Below, in pieces: positions 1 to 8,654 of a stretch of DNA of 64,000 nucleotides (positions are counted from its first letter, which is position 1; each line of letters begins with the position of its first letter). This DNA comes from Chloroflexota bacterium. Its GTDB lineage: Bacteria; Chloroflexota; UBA11872. The stretch lies in contig JAJDZD010000028.1 in the NCBI GenBank assembly GCA_022824865.1, positions 1 to 64,000 of the forward strand. The letters run 5' to 3'. A program made the position numbers and the translations under genes. The notes under the pieces were generated by a model that saw only the letters and a list, made by a program, of their open reading frames with translations, was not told the DNA's origin and did no database searches.

Positions 1-582
1 ATCGCGTTTGTTATCGCGATCACCCTTCACGAGGCCAGCCACGCGCTCGTGGCGACCTGGCTCGGGGACGGCCTGCCTCGGCTTCAGGGCCGGGTGACGC
101 TGAATCCGCTGCGGCACCTGGACTTCCTCGGCACGGTCATGATCCTCATCGCATCATTCGGTTGGGGACGTCCCGTGTTAGTGAATCCCTACCGTCTGCG
201 GTTCGGCTCGCATCGTGGCATGGCCCTGGTCGCCGCCGCGGGACCGGCTTCCAATGTGGCCCTCGCGCTCGTGCTTGCGCCAGTCGCCCGTGAGCTTGCC
301 TCCGGTTCCGGGACGGACCTGATCACCGTCGCTGTGGTGCTGATCATTCAACTCAACCTCTTCCTGGCCGTCTTCAACCTGATCCCGCTGCCACCGCTCG
401 ATGGGTTTAGCGTGCTGATCGGCCTAGTCCCACGTGAAACGGCCAACCGATTGGACGGGTTGCGGAGATACGGACCCGGACTCCTGATTGGACTCTTTCT
501 GCTCATCGCCATCGTTCCGGGAGCCACCGGTATCATCAGCGGTCCGGTGCTTTGGGCCACGAGGCTGCTGCTTGGGGGTTAG
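1..582 (+). CDS. Site-2 protease family (M50) zinc metalloprotease, 5' end outside window
   Basis: Membrane-embedded zinc metalloprotease of the M50/site-2 protease family, expected to cut substrates inside or next to the membrane; its substrate cannot be told from sequence. The frame is open from base 1 with no start, so the gene begins before the window. The zinc motif HEASH is read at bases 28-42, and the second family motif FNLIPLPPLDG at 373-405 supplies the conserved Asp ligand. Several hydrophobic segments surround both motifs. The product is short (193 residues visible) and lacks a PDZ domain, like the compact SpoIVFB-type or Rip-type members. The stop TAG (580-582) overlaps the probable start of the HD-domain gene. 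Family call is firm; biological role unknown. Confidence 0.9.
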   Translation: MAFVIAITLHEASHALVATWLGDGLPRLQGRVTLNPLRHLDFLGTVMILIASFGWGRPVLVNPYRLRFGSHRGMALVAAAGPASNVALALVLAPVARELASGSGTDLITVAVVLIIQLNLFLAVFNLIPLPPLDGFSVLIGLVPRETANRLDGLRRYGPGLLIGLFLLIAIVPGATGIISGPVLWATRLLLGG

Positions 583-1060
583 CTACCGGCTACGGCAGGC
601 GCTGGCGTTCTTTGATCCGCGCGTTCCAGCGAGTTCACGCGATCGGGCCATGCAGCGGCTCAACGAGGATGAGCGGACGCTGTTTCGGCGCCTCAGCCCG
701 ACCGATCAACGCCATGCGCTGGCCGTGTATGAAGCGGCGAAGGACGGCTGGCCTGAGGACGAGGCCCTGCACATCGCTGCGCTGCTTCACGACGTCGGAA
801 AAGGCCGGCCAGGATTGGCGGACCGTACAGGTCTGACTCTCACCAAGACCATGGCGCCGTGGTTGCTCCTGCGCTGGCAGCTTCTCCAGCCAGACTCACG
901 CCGCGGACGAATCGCCCGCCTCGCCGGCGACACGGAAGCCAGTGCACGTCTGGCCGAGTTGGCCGAATCTCGCGCGGACGTTGTGGAGACTCTGCGGAGC
1001 TACGGCTTTCGCGAGCACACGAGCGGTCGGCGACTGGCCGAACTGGACGCACGGCTGTGA
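572..1060 (+). CDS. HD-domain protein (putative metal-dependent phosphohydrolase)
   Basis: Small HD-superfamily protein of about 162 residues. The HD pair is visible in LLHDVGKG near residue 70, with an upstream His in ALHIAAL; HD proteins bind divalent metal and usually hydrolyse phosphate esters or nucleotides, but the substrate here is unknown. I chose a TTG start at 572, which overlaps the stop of the M50 gene and has GAGG about 7 bases upstream; a longer upstream reading would lie wholly inside the protease gene. The stop TGA overlaps the GTG start of scpA by 4 bases (GTGA), so translation is probably coupled. Position between an M50 protease and scpAB recurs, to my knowledge, in several Gram-positive-type genomes, but no functional link is established. 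Confidence 0.78.
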   Translation: MGVSYRLRQALAFFDPRVPASSRDRAMQRLNEDERTLFRRLSPTDQRHALAVYEAAKDGWPEDEALHIAALLHDVGKGRPGLADRTGLTLTKTMAPWLLLRWQLLQPDSRRGRIARLAGDTEASARLAELAESRADVVETLRSYGFREHTSGRRLAELDARL

Positions 1061-1812
1061 CCACCACCTGGGGCCCCGTCGGGCAGGCCAGCGCGCTGGG
1101 CGGCTTTCAGATTGACATCGACGACTTCGAGGGTCCGCTGGATCTCCTTGTTCAATTGATTGAGAAGCAAGGCCTGGACATCACGGGTATCTCGGTGCTT
1201 GCCGTCACGGACCAGTTCGTTTCCTACGCACACCAGCTCCACGAGCAGTTTGCGGAGGCGGCCTCCGAGTTTCTTCTCGTCGCATCGCGTCTCGCGCTGC
1301 TCAAGTCGCGAGCACTGCTTCCGCAGATCGAGCCCGAGGATGAGGAAGAGTCGGTTGACGACCTGGCGGAACGCCTTCGAGTCTACGCGGCCTTCAAGGC
1401 CGTGGCCATGGACCTCGACGCACGTCTGCGCGCCGGGGAGTCGTCGTTCATACGGGTTGCACAGCCGAGCCTTCCCCAGCCATCCCCCGAACCGGGCGCT
1501 GGTGACTTGATGCGGCTGCTCACGGCGCTGGAGCGATTGACCCAAGTCGATACGCCCGTCGAGTCGCTTATCGAAGCGCCAACACGGCGATTTCGTGTGG
1601 CAGATAAGGTGCACGATCTTCAAACCATGTTGATATCCCACGGAACGCTGGCCTTTGACACGATTGCGGCCGCCTGCTCCGACCGCGCGGAACTCATCGC
1701 CACGTTTGTCGCCGTGCTTCACCTGGTCAGACAGCGCGCAGCGACCGTAGAGCAGTCGGGAACTTTTGGATCCATCGTGCTCAGATCCACTCGCGGGCAT
1801 GGCGACGGATAG
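1057..1812 (+). CDS. scpA: Segregation and condensation protein A
   Basis: Kleisin subunit that, with ScpB, bridges SMC heads to form bacterial condensin and promote chromosome segregation. The family signature FEGPLDLLVQLIEKQ lies at residues 23-37, followed by the typical helical kleisin segment FLLVASRLALLKSRALLP, an acidic middle (EPEDEEESVDDL) and a C-terminal winged-helix region. The length of 251 aa is normal. The GTG at 1057 is chosen because it overlaps the preceding TGA and places the family start correctly; in-frame codons further upstream only read the HD gene out of frame. The end overlaps the scpB start by about 14 bases, so the two partners are translationally coupled. No smc gene is in the window. 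Confidence 0.93.
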   Translation: MTTTWGPVGQASALGGFQIDIDDFEGPLDLLVQLIEKQGLDITGISVLAVTDQFVSYAHQLHEQFAEAASEFLLVASRLALLKSRALLPQIEPEDEEESVDDLAERLRVYAAFKAVAMDLDARLRAGESSFIRVAQPSLPQPSPEPGAGDLMRLLTALERLTQVDTPVESLIEAPTRRFRVADKVHDLQTMLISHGTLAFDTIAAACSDRAELIATFVAVLHLVRQRAATVEQSGTFGSIVLRSTRGHGDG

Positions 1813-2404
1813 CGACGCCCGAACCGAGCCCGACAAGGACGCCGTGGCCGACAGCCTCCAAGGCGACTTCGGACTGGCGCGCACAATCGAGGGGTTGCTG
1901 TTCGTGGCGGACCGCGCCCTCTCGGCAGCCGAGCTTGGCGGCGTCACGGGTGCGTCGGAAATCGAGGTCCGAGAAGCACTGCGCGGACTGACTGATCACT
2001 ATCGCGCGCGCGGCATCATCCTCATCGAGCACCGCAACGCCTTCCGGCTGGTCTCCGCTCCTGACCTTGCGGACCACTGCCGCCGGCTCCTGGGTCTGGA
2101 TCAACGCCGGCAGCCGTCACGCGCAGCTTTGGAGACGCTGGGAATCGTGGCTTATCGCGGACAGGCAACGCGTGCCGAAATTGAGCGCGTGCGCGGCGTC
2201 GACTCCGACAGCGCGCTAGCTTCTCTGCTCGCCCGAAATCTGATTCGCGAAGCTGGCCGTCTTGATGCCCCGGGCCGGCCGGCGGTGTTCACAACAACCG
2301 ATACGTTTTTGGCCTACTTCGGCCTCACGTCACTGGACGAGCTACCAGACCTTGACCTGGAGCCTGCTCTCGACGACCCTGACAGCCCGCTCCAGAACAC
2401 CTAG
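1799..2404 (+). CDS. scpB: Segregation and condensation protein B
   Basis: Winged-helix partner of ScpA in the SMC condensin complex. Family features are the N-terminal motif IEGLLFVADRALSAAEL, the central LETLGIVAYRGQATRAEIERVRGVD and the C-terminal GRPAVFTTTDTFLAYFGL. The length of 201 aa fits. The ATG at 1799 overlaps the end of scpA; an in-frame start at 1766 would add eleven residues of no family similarity. The stop codon TAG (2402-2404) overlaps the stop of the convergent rpsI in a shared CTAG, leaving no intergenic DNA for a terminator. Confidence 0.93.
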   Translation: MATDSDARTEPDKDAVADSLQGDFGLARTIEGLLFVADRALSAAELGGVTGASEIEVREALRGLTDHYRARGIILIEHRNAFRLVSAPDLADHCRRLLGLDQRRQPSRAALETLGIVAYRGQATRAEIERVRGVDSDSALASLLARNLIREAGRLDAPGRPAVFTTTDTFLAYFGLTSLDELPDLDLEPALDDPDSPLQNT

Positions 2405-2796
2405 CGCTTGGTGAACTGCTTCGCCTTGCGCGCCCGAACCAGACCAGGCTTCTTTCGCTCCTTGGCCCGCGGATCACGGGTCAACATGCCGGCCTGCTTG
2501 AGTTTCGGACGATTCTCGGCCTCCATAGCCACCAGCGCCCGGGCCAGCCCAAGCCGGATGGCGCCAGCCTGCCCGCGCGTCCCACCGCCCGTAACCCGGG
2601 CCGAGATGCCGACCGACATCTCTTCCAGGATTCGCAGGGGTTCAAGCGCATGAAAGCGATGATCGGGAACGGCGAGAAACTCCTCGATCGGACGGCCGTT
2701 GACCACGAACGGCCCTTGGCCGGCGTAGACGCGCACTTGCGCCACGGCCGCCTTACGGCGTCCCAGCCCGTAGTAGTAGTGACCTTCCAGTGTCAT
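2401..2796 (-). CDS. rpsI: 30S ribosomal protein S9 (uS9)
   Basis: Small-subunit head protein whose C-terminal tail reaches the P-site tRNA anticodon. The sequence shows the family start [17 protein letters not shown], the motif [19 protein letters not shown] and the basic tail ending FTKR (Ser of the common FSKR is Thr here). The length of 131 aa is normal. It overlaps the upstream rplM by 4 bases, the classic L13-S9 pair, here attached to truA at the downstream end of the alpha operon. It is the last gene of the long minus-strand translation cluster and converges on scpB with a shared CTAG stop. Confidence 0.96.
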   Translation of the reverse strand: MTLEGHYYYGLGRRKAAVAQVRVYAGQGPFVVNGRPIEEFLAVPDHRFHALEPLRILEEMSVGISARVTGGGTRGQAGAIRLGLARALVAMEAENRPKLKQAGMLTRDPRAKERKKPGLVRARKAKQFTKR

Positions 2797-3209
2797 ACAC
2801 CAACCTCAAGTGTCTGGGGCCGCTGCGCCTCATGTCGGTGCTCAGGGCCGTCGTACACACGCAGGCGCTTCAAGGCGCGGCGGCCCAGCACGTTCTTAGG
2901 CAGCATGCCGCGCACGGCCAGGCGAATGACCCGGTCGGGACGACGGGCGAGCATTTCATCCAGCCGCGTCAAGCGAAGGCCGCCAGGGTAACCGCTATGC
3001 CGGGCGTAGAACTTCTGCTCCAGCTTTCGTCCCGTTACTCGAACGTGGGCGGCGTTAATGACGATGACACCAGCGCCATTGTCGACGTTTGGCGTAAAGG
3101 TCGGCTGGTCTTTTCCACGCAGCACGTGGGCGATGCGCGTAGCCAGCCGTCCGAGCGTCTGCCCGGAAGCGTCCACAACCACCCATCGCCGGTCACTCTG
3201 TGCGCTCAC
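2793..3209 (-). CDS. rplM: 50S ribosomal protein L13 (uL13)
   Basis: Early-assembling large-subunit protein. Recognised by [19 protein letters not shown], the HSGYPGG segment and the signature [20 protein letters not shown]. It has 138 aa, slightly shorter than the usual 142-145. The start overlaps the end of truA by 4 bases and the stop overlaps the rpsI start by 4, so truA-rplM-rpsI are one coupled unit. Confidence 0.96.
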   Translation of the reverse strand: MSAQSDRRWVVVDASGQTLGRLATRIAHVLRGKDQPTFTPNVDNGAGVIVINAAHVRVTGRKLEQKFYARHSGYPGGLRLTRLDEMLARRPDRVIRLAVRGMLPKNVLGRRALKRLRVYDGPEHRHEAQRPQTLEVGV

Positions 3210-3997
3210 GAAATCACCGCCTGTCTCGTGCGTCGCTGATTGTATCGAGGCTTGAACTCAGGATATTTGACCTGTAGCAAGGTCAAGCCATGCGCCGGGG
3301 CTGTTCCACGAACTTCGGAGCGGGGAGCTGGCTCCAAGAGCGCCGCGACGTCCGCCACATCAATCTCACCCCGGCCGGCGCGTACAAGCGTAGCCGTGAT
3401 TCGCCGCACCATGCGATACAGAAAGGCGTTGGCCGCTATGCGGATTAAGATTGTCGAGCTCTCCCGCCAGACCTCAATTGCGAATACCTCACGCTGCGTG
3501 CCGGCCTGAGGTCCGGCTGTGAAGGCGTCAAAGTCGTGGCAACCCACCAGTTGGGCTGCTACAGCCCGCATCCTCGCCAGGTCAAGCGGTTGAGCTACGT
3601 GCCAGGCGCGATCCCTGTGGAGCACAGGCCTGACAGGCCGCTGCTCAATGCGGTACTCATAGACTCTCGCCACGGCGTCGCGCCGCGGGTCGAACCTTGG
3701 CACTGCTGTTGCCAGTTCGCAGACCGCGACATCGGGAGGCAGATGGGCGTTGAGCGCTTTCAATAGCGTCGCGTCGTCCAGCCATGTGGCCGTGCGGAAG
3801 GCAATGACTTGACCCAAGGCATGAACGCCGCTGTCGGTTCGTCCGGCACCGGCGACGGTGGCGACATCGCCGGTGGACGCTTGAATGGCGGCCTCCAGCG
3901 CTCCCTGGACCGTGCGGACTCCACGCTGCCGCTGGAATCCCTGGAATGCAGCGCCGTCGTACTCAACTGTGGCGCGAATCGTTCGAGCGTCCGTCAC
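3206..3997 (-). CDS. truA: tRNA pseudouridine(38-40) synthase TruA
   Basis: Isomerises uridines 38, 39 and 40 in the anticodon stem of tRNAs. The catalytic Asp is visible in the family motif [14 protein letters not shown] around residues 52-65, and the C-terminal half carries [20 protein letters not shown], also typical. The 263 aa length fits. It sits between rplQ and rplM with 4-base overlaps at both ends, the Gram-positive and Chloroflexota arrangement. The C-terminal tail ([15 protein letters not shown]) is basic and slightly longer than in many homologues. Confidence 0.95.
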   Translation of the reverse strand: MTDARTIRATVEYDGAAFQGFQRQRGVRTVQGALEAAIQASTGDVATVAGAGRTDSGVHALGQVIAFRTATWLDDATLLKALNAHLPPDVAVCELATAVPRFDPRRDAVARVYEYRIEQRPVRPVLHRDRAWHVAQPLDLARMRAVAAQLVGCHDFDAFTAGPQAGTQREVFAIEVWRESSTILIRIAANAFLYRMVRRITATLVRAGRGEIDVADVAALLEPAPRSEVRGTAPAHGLTLLQVKYPEFKPRYNQRRTRQAVIS

Positions 3998-4344
3998 ACT
4001 AACTCCATACGAGCCAAGGGTGCGCCGTCGCCAAGCCGGACTCCAACGCGGCGAATCCGCGTGTAACCGCCTGGGCGATCAGCGTACTGATCGGCCAGGT
4101 CCTCAAAGAGCCGCTCGATCGTTTCGGGGTCGGGAATGCGGGCAATGGCCTGACGGCGGGCGTGAAGGTCGCCGCGCTTTGCCAACGTGATTAAGTGGTC
4201 AACGTCGCGCCGGATCTCCTTCGCGCGTGCCAGGGTGGTTTCGATCTGGCTATGCAGGATCAGCGAACGGACCAAGTTCCGCTTAAGCGCACGGCGCTGT
4301 GAAGGACTTCGGCCAAGGTGACGTCCGCGTCGACGGTGCCGCAT
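3994..4344 (-). CDS. rplQ: 50S ribosomal protein L17 (bL17)
   Basis: Large-subunit protein near the exit tunnel. Family features: RHLGRSPSQRRALKRNLVRSL at the N-terminus, ETTLARAKEIRR, and the C-terminal GGYTRIRRVGVRLGDGAPLA. The length of 116 aa is normal. It follows rpoA after 5 bases and overlaps truA by 4, which closes the alpha operon. Confidence 0.95.
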   Translation of the reverse strand: MRHRRRGRHLGRSPSQRRALKRNLVRSLILHSQIETTLARAKEIRRDVDHLITLAKRGDLHARRQAIARIPDPETIERLFEDLADQYADRPGGYTRIRRVGVRLGDGAPLARMELV

Positions 4345-4349
4345 GGAAG

Positions 4350-5327
4350 CTACTCTTGGCTCTCGTCAGGCGCTGGCGCGTTATCGGTCAGTGTGAGACC
4401 ACGCATCGCGAGGGACTCGTGAATCTCGTTGATGAGCCGCTCACCCATGCCACGTAGTTCGTAGAGGTCGTTCTCGGACATCCGCACAAGTTCCTGCACC
4501 GTTTCAATCTCGTGTCGCTTGAGGCTGTTCAAGGCTCGGTTCGAGAGCTTGAGATCCTCCAGCGGATCGCCCTCGGCCTCCGGAGCCGGCGGCATAAACG
4601 CGGACGACACCACATCCATCGTTTCGTCCACGCCTGCAATGAGCTGGAAGGAGTCAATGAGTTGCTGAGCAGCGCCGCGCAGGGCATCGGCCGGACTCAT
4701 GGCGCCGTCGGTCCAGATCTTCAGGACCAGGCGGTCGTACTCGGATTCGCGCCCGACGCGTGCCGACTCAACGTGGTACTCAACCTTGGTTACCGGGCTA
4801 AACACCATGTCGAGCGGAATGACGCCAATTGGCAGATCACCGCGCGTCTCGCTGCCGACATAGCCAGCGCCGGTCTCGACGGAAAACTCGGCCCGCAGGA
4901 TGCCGGCACCGGTCAGGGAAGCCAGATGGTGTTCTGCGTTGACGATCTCGACTCCACTTGGCAACTCAAGGTCGGCGGCAGTAACTTCGGCGGGGCCTTC
5001 CATCTCGAGGTAACAGATAGCCGACTCGTCGTCATGTGATCGGAGCCGGACACCTTTGACGTTGAGGAGAAACTCGACTAGGTCTTCGCGCATGAAATCC
5101 AGCGTGCTGAACTCGTGCAAGGCGCTGTCCACCCGTGCGGTGGAGATCGCCGCACCCGGAAGGGCTGAGAGCAGCACACGCCGCAACGGGTTGCCCAGCG
5201 TGTGCGCAAAACCGCGGCGGAGCGGCTCGATTTGGAAGTGCGCGTAGTTGTCCCCAACCTCGACCATCTGCACGGTCGGCTGGATGTCGGCTTCGGCCTG
5301 AGCTGATTCAACAGGTCCAAGAAACAC
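4350..5327 (-). CDS. rpoA: DNA-directed RNA polymerase subunit alpha
   Basis: Scaffold subunit of RNA polymerase; the N-terminal domain dimerises and binds beta/beta', the C-terminal domain contacts UP elements and activators. Visible features are the NTD motif PLRRGFAHTLGNPLRRVLLS (residues about 34-53), GVRLRSHDD, and the CTD helix-hairpin-helix segment with LSNRALNSLKRHEIETVQEL and MGERLINEIHESLAMRGL. It has 325 aa, normal size. A GTG start at 5327 is used with AAGGA about 8 bases upstream. It lies between rpsD and rplQ in alpha-operon order. A 48-base gap separates it from rpsD. Confidence 0.97.
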   Translation of the reverse strand: MFLGPVESAQAEADIQPTVQMVEVGDNYAHFQIEPLRRGFAHTLGNPLRRVLLSALPGAAISTARVDSALHEFSTLDFMREDLVEFLLNVKGVRLRSHDDESAICYLEMEGPAEVTAADLELPSGVEIVNAEHHLASLTGAGILRAEFSVETGAGYVGSETRGDLPIGVIPLDMVFSPVTKVEYHVESARVGRESEYDRLVLKIWTDGAMSPADALRGAAQQLIDSFQLIAGVDETMDVVSSAFMPPAPEAEGDPLEDLKLSNRALNSLKRHEIETVQELVRMSENDLYELRGMGERLINEIHESLAMRGLTLTDNAPAPDESQE

Positions 5328-5375
5328 CGCTGGTCCTTACCTTCCTGTCCGGCTGGCCGGACTCCCGCGCACGGG

Positions 5376-6008
5376 CTAGCGCGAGTAGAACTCCACGATC
5401 AGTTGTTCGTTGAGTGTCGCGTCAATCTGATTGCGATCAGGGATCGCGTTGATGGTGCCTTCGAACGTCTCCGGATCCACCGATAGCCACGCCGGCCGGC
5501 CCAGCGCCTCGGCTCGATCCATGGCGTTCTTGATAGCATCGACATTGCGGCTCTTCTGGCGCAGACGAATTCGGTCGCCCACGCTAAGAACTGCCGAGGG
5601 AATGTCGTGTTTTCGGTTGTTCAACTCGATGTGACCGTGCTGAATGAGTTGTCGCGCATGGGCGCGACTGAGGCCGAAGCCCATCCGATAGACAACGCTG
5701 TCGGCCCGCAGCTCCAGCAGTTGCAGTAGCCGCTCGCCACGTGGGCCGCTCTGCTTGCCCGCCATCCGATAGTGGCGACGAAACTGGCGCTCAAGCACGC
5801 CGTAGATGCGGCGCGCCTTCTGCTTCTCGCGCAACTGGATCGCGTATTCGGTCGGGCGTCGCCGACTGAACCCGCGGGCACCCGGTCCGCCTCGGTCGCC
5901 ACGACGCTCGATCGCGCACTTGGGCGTATGGCAGCGGTCGCCCTTGAGAAAGAGCTTTTCCCCCTCGCGCCGGCAGAGGCGGCAAACAGGTCCTGTGTAA
6001 CGAGCCAT
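5376..6008 (-). CDS. rpsD: 30S ribosomal protein S4 (uS4), zinc-binding form
   Basis: Primary 16S rRNA-binding assembly protein. The N-terminus carries four cysteines (C9, C12, C26, C31; CRLC and CHTPKC), so this is the C+ zinc-binding paralogue rather than the zinc-free one. The S4 RNA-binding domain is clear at LDSVVYRMGFGLSRAHARQL in sense, though the actual residues here read LRADSVVYRMGFGLSRAHAR, followed by INNR-type strand ELNNRKHDIPS. The length of 210 aa is standard. It sits between rpsK and rpoA in alpha-operon order. Confidence 0.96.
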   Translation of the reverse strand: MARYTGPVCRLCRREGEKLFLKGDRCHTPKCAIERRGDRGGPGARGFSRRRPTEYAIQLREKQKARRIYGVLERQFRRHYRMAGKQSGPRGERLLQLLELRADSVVYRMGFGLSRAHARQLIQHGHIELNNRKHDIPSAVLSVGDRIRLRQKSRNVDAIKNAMDRAEALGRPAWLSVDPETFEGTINAIPDRNQIDATLNEQLIVEFYSR

Positions 6009-6038
6009 CCGGGTTCGACTCCCTGTGCTGGTTGCGGC

Positions 6039-6428
6039 CTACACGCGCCGGCGCTTGGGCGGCCGCGGACCGTTGTGAGGGATTGGCGTTACGTCCGAGA
6101 TGCTGGAGACGTTAAGTCCAACGGCTTGCAGTGCGCGCACAGCCGCGTCGCGACCTGAGCCCGGCCCCTTGACAAACACGTTGATGTCACGCATTCCGGC
6201 ATCCATGGCACGCTGAGCGGCTTGCTCGGCAGCCTGTTGCGCGGCGAACGGCGTGCTCTTGCGCGATCCTCGCGCACCGATGGTTCCCCCGCTCGCCGAC
6301 GCGATGGTATCGCCCATTGGGTCAGTGATAGTAATGATCGTGTTGTTAAACGAGGCGTGGATGTGCGCGGCCCCCCTGGGCACAGGTGCGCGAGTACGAC
6401 GCCGGGACCGGCTTGAACGTTCTGCCAT
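6039..6428 (-). CDS. rpsK: 30S ribosomal protein S11 (uS11)
   Basis: Small-subunit platform protein close to the Shine-Dalgarno helix. Family markers: [52 protein letters not shown] and the C-terminal [15 protein letters not shown]. It has 129 aa, normal. It follows rpsM after 4 bases and precedes rpsD by 30. Confidence 0.97.
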   Translation of the reverse strand: MAERSSRSRRRTRAPVPRGAAHIHASFNNTIITITDPMGDTIASASGGTIGARGSRKSTPFAAQQAAEQAAQRAMDAGMRDINVFVKGPGSGRDAAVRALQAVGLNVSSISDVTPIPHNGPRPPKRRRV

Positions 6429-6432
6429 TCGC

Positions 6433-6813
6433 CTAGCCTCGCTTGATCACGCGCTTGCGGATTCCGACGGTTCGGCGTGGCCCCTTGCGCGTGCGGGCGT
6501 TTGTACGCGTGCGCTGCCCACGCGTGGGCAATCCGATTCGATGCCGCAGACCTCGGTAAGATCCGATTTCTCGTAGCCGGGCAATGCTGGTCTGCACAAC
6601 GCGGCGCAAATCGCCTTCAACCCTCTCGCGCCCGATCAATGCCCGGATGCGCCCGAGCTCGGCCTCGCTTAGGTCGCTAACGCGAGTCTGCGGGTTGATG
6701 TCGGCCTGTCGGACGATCTCGGCACTGGTTGTGCGTCCAATACCGTAGATGTGGGTCAGCGCGATCGCCACCGGCTTGTGGCGCGGAATGTCAACGCCGG
6801 CTATACGAGCCAT
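6433..6813 (-). CDS. rpsM: 30S ribosomal protein S13 (uS13)
   Basis: Head protein contacting the P-site tRNA and forming bridge B1 with the 50S subunit. Markers: [45 protein letters not shown] and the basic end [11 protein letters not shown]. Length 126 aa. The gene follows rpmJ after 13 bases, as in most Gram-positive-type alpha operons. Confidence 0.97.
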   Translation of the reverse strand: MARIAGVDIPRHKPVAIALTHIYGIGRTTSAEIVRQADINPQTRVSDLSEAELGRIRALIGRERVEGDLRRVVQTSIARLREIGSYRGLRHRIGLPTRGQRTRTNARTRKGPRRTVGIRKRVIKRG

Positions 6814-6826
6814 GTAGCCACCATCC

Positions 6827-6940
6827 TCATCCTTGCCGCTGCTTGTGCTTTGGGTTCGAGCAAATGACCATTACACGACCATGGCGACGGATGACGCGAC
6901 AGCGGTCACAGCGTGGTTTTACCGAAGCCGAAACCCGCAT
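6827..6940 (-). CDS. rpmJ: 50S ribosomal protein L36 (bL36), zinc-binding form
   Basis: Smallest 50S protein, 37 residues exactly, found by reading the minus strand between rpsM and infA. It starts [17 protein letters not shown] and ends [12 protein letters not shown]. The zinc ligands of the C+ form are C11, C14, C27 and H32. The start ATG (6938-6940) is 5 bases after the stop of infA; the stop is at 6827-6829. Gene order infA-rpmJ-rpsM-rpsK is canonical, which supports the call beyond the sequence match. Confidence 0.96.
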   Translation of the reverse strand: MRVSASVKPRCDRCRVIRRHGRVMVICSNPKHKQRQG

Positions 6941-6945
6941 CGTCG

Positions 6946-7290
6946 CTACCGCTCCACTCGCTGATCGGCGCGAAGCCGCCAAGTAATCCGCCCACGCGAA
7001 AGGTCGTACGGCGAGAGTTGCATCCGCACGCGATCGCCCACCCCTACCCGGATGAAGCGTAGCCGCATCTTGCCGGCCAAATGGGCAAGGATGGCTTTCG
7101 GCTCCTCGTCCCCGCCATCGCCAGTCTGAATGCGTAGCGGCTCACCGTTAGGTCCGATGGGCTTGACCAGGAACATCGTGTTCGGTAACGAGTCAACGAC
7201 TTCGCCTTCGATCTCGATGACCGGCGTCTTGCTCGACGGCTCTTCCGGCGGGGCCGGTGCTTCCTTCTTCTGGTTTCTGGGCGGTGGCAT
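6946..7290 (-). CDS. infA: Translation initiation factor IF-1 with N-terminal extension and internal insertion
   Basis: OB-fold factor that occupies the ribosomal A site during initiation. The family core is clear: [19 protein letters not shown], then [22 protein letters not shown] and [15 protein letters not shown]. It has 114 aa against about 72 in the family. The excess is a 23-residue Pro/Glu/Lys N-terminal extension ([19 protein letters not shown]), an insertion of about 18 residues with [19 protein letters not shown] between strands 2 and 3, and a short C-terminal tail. No other ATG, GTG or TTG lies between the annotated start and the core, so the extension is not a start-call artefact. 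Context between map and rpmJ is canonical. Confidence 0.93.
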   Translation of the reverse strand: MPPPRNQKKEAPAPPEEPSSKTPVIEIEGEVVDSLPNTMFLVKPIGPNGEPLRIQTGDGGDEEPKAILAHLAGKMRLRFIRVGVGDRVRMQLSPYDLSRGRITWRLRADQRVER

Positions 7291-7298
7291 GGCGGCTC

Positions 7299-8081
7299 TC
7301 AGGCTGCTTCCGTAAGGACGCGCGGTCCCGAATCGGTGATGGCAATAGTGTGCTCGAAGTGGGCGGACAGCGATCCGTCCTCAGTACGGGCCGTCCAGCC
7401 GTCGGCATCAAAAACCACACCGGCGGACCCAATGTTGACCATCGGTTCAATAGCGAGAGTGGTTCCCGGCACCAACTCGGGCCCACCGCCAGGACTCCCG
7501 AAGTTGGGCACCTGGGGCGACTCGTGCATGGTGCGCCCGATTCCGTGGCCGACGAATCGCCTCACGATGGTTAGTCCAGCCTCCTCGACCAGCTTCTGCA
7601 CGGCTGCTCCGATATCTCCGATGTGGCCACCCGTGACGGAGGCACGGATAGCTTCAGCGAGTGCGGTGCGAGTTACATCAAGCAGGCGGCTCGCGTCAGG
7701 GCCAATCTCGCCAACCGCGAGCGTACGCGCTGAGTCGGAGTGCCAGCCGTCAAGAATCACTCCACAGTCCACTCCAATGATATCGCCTTCGCGCAACACT
7801 GCGCTACCCGGAATTCCATGCACGATTGCGTCATTAACAGACGCGCAAATTGCCCCGGGAAAAGGCTTGGCACCTGGATCGGCCGCCGGCACGCCGAGAA
7901 AAGACGGAATACCGCCGTGGTCGCGGATGAAAGACTCGGCAATGGCGTCAAGTTCACCAGTGGTGACACCAGGCCAAACCGCAGCCTCGACTTCCCCAAG
8001 CGCACCAGCCAAGACGCGGCCCGAGGCCGCCATTGCTTCGACCTGCTCGGGTGTCTTGGGTTTGATCGAACCCGACATCAT
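7299..8081 (-). CDS. map: Methionine aminopeptidase type I
   Basis: Removes the initiator methionine from nascent proteins using a dinuclear metal site. Ligands can be read in order: Asp in DGWHSDSARTLAVG (two Asp), His in RFVGHGIGRTMHESPQVPN, Glu in TTLAIEPMVNIG and Glu in WTARTEDGSLSAHFEHT. The length of 260 aa, without an N-terminal zinc-finger extension, matches type Ia. It starts MMSG; the first ATG shares a base with the adk stop (TGATG). It lies between adk and infA. Confidence 0.96.
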   Translation of the reverse strand: MMSGSIKPKTPEQVEAMAASGRVLAGALGEVEAAVWPGVTTGELDAIAESFIRDHGGIPSFLGVPAADPGAKPFPGAICASVNDAIVHGIPGSAVLREGDIIGVDCGVILDGWHSDSARTLAVGEIGPDASRLLDVTRTALAEAIRASVTGGHIGDIGAAVQKLVEEAGLTIVRRFVGHGIGRTMHESPQVPNFGSPGGGPELVPGTTLAIEPMVNIGSAGVVFDADGWTARTEDGSLSAHFEHTIAITDSGPRVLTEAA

Positions 8082-8650
8082 CAGATTTTGGCCTTCAGCG
8101 TGGTCCAGACGCGGCGCGCCACGGGTTCGGCGCGGCCGATGCCGTCCACCTCGACCAGGACGCCAGCTTCACGGTAGTAGTCGATGAGCGGCTCAGTGTC
8201 CTCATGGTAGACCTGCAATCGGTGGCGGGCCGTTTCCTCGGTATCGTCCGCCCGACCGCGGCCGAGCAAACGCCGTAGCGCGATATGGTCGGGTACGTCG
8301 ATATAGACTGCGGCAGTTACGGAAAGGTTGAACTGCCTGAGGAGGTCATCCAGCTTTTCAGCTTGGTTACGCGTACGCGGAAAACCGTCAAAGCACATAT
8401 CACGTCCCCGAGCGTCGCCCATGTACTCCTCGATCACCTGGAGCACGACCTGATCGGGTACGAGTTGGCCACTGAGCAGATAAGACTCGGCACGGAGCCC
8501 CGCCGGCGATCCGGTGGTAACTGCATCGCGGAAGAGATCGCCGGTGGAGACATGATCGAGCGCGATGCGGCGGGCCAGCCGTTCACCCTGGGTGCCTTTG
8601 CCAGCGCCGGGTGGGCCAAGCAGAACCAAGATCACTGGACGCTCGCCCAT
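8081..8650 (-). CDS. adk: Adenylate kinase, short-LID form
   Basis: Interconverts ATP + AMP and 2 ADP. The P-loop is GPPGAGKGTQ (residues about 12-21), the AMP site shows STGDLFRDA and the motif FDGFPRTRNQAEKLD. The length of 189 aa and the run GRGRADDTEETARHRLQVYH show that the large LID domain with its cysteine zinc site is missing, as in short-type adenylate kinases. The Arg residues that close over the phosphates are retained. It is coupled to map (shared base) and follows secY by 4 bases. Confidence 0.95.
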   Translation of the reverse strand: MGERPVILVLLGPPGAGKGTQGERLARRIALDHVSTGDLFRDAVTTGSPAGLRAESYLLSGQLVPDQVVLQVIEEYMGDARGRDMCFDGFPRTRNQAEKLDDLLRQFNLSVTAAVYIDVPDHIALRRLLGRGRADDTEETARHRLQVYHEDTEPLIDYYREAGVLVEVDGIGRAEPVARRVWTTLKAKI

Positions 8651-8654
8651 ACGC

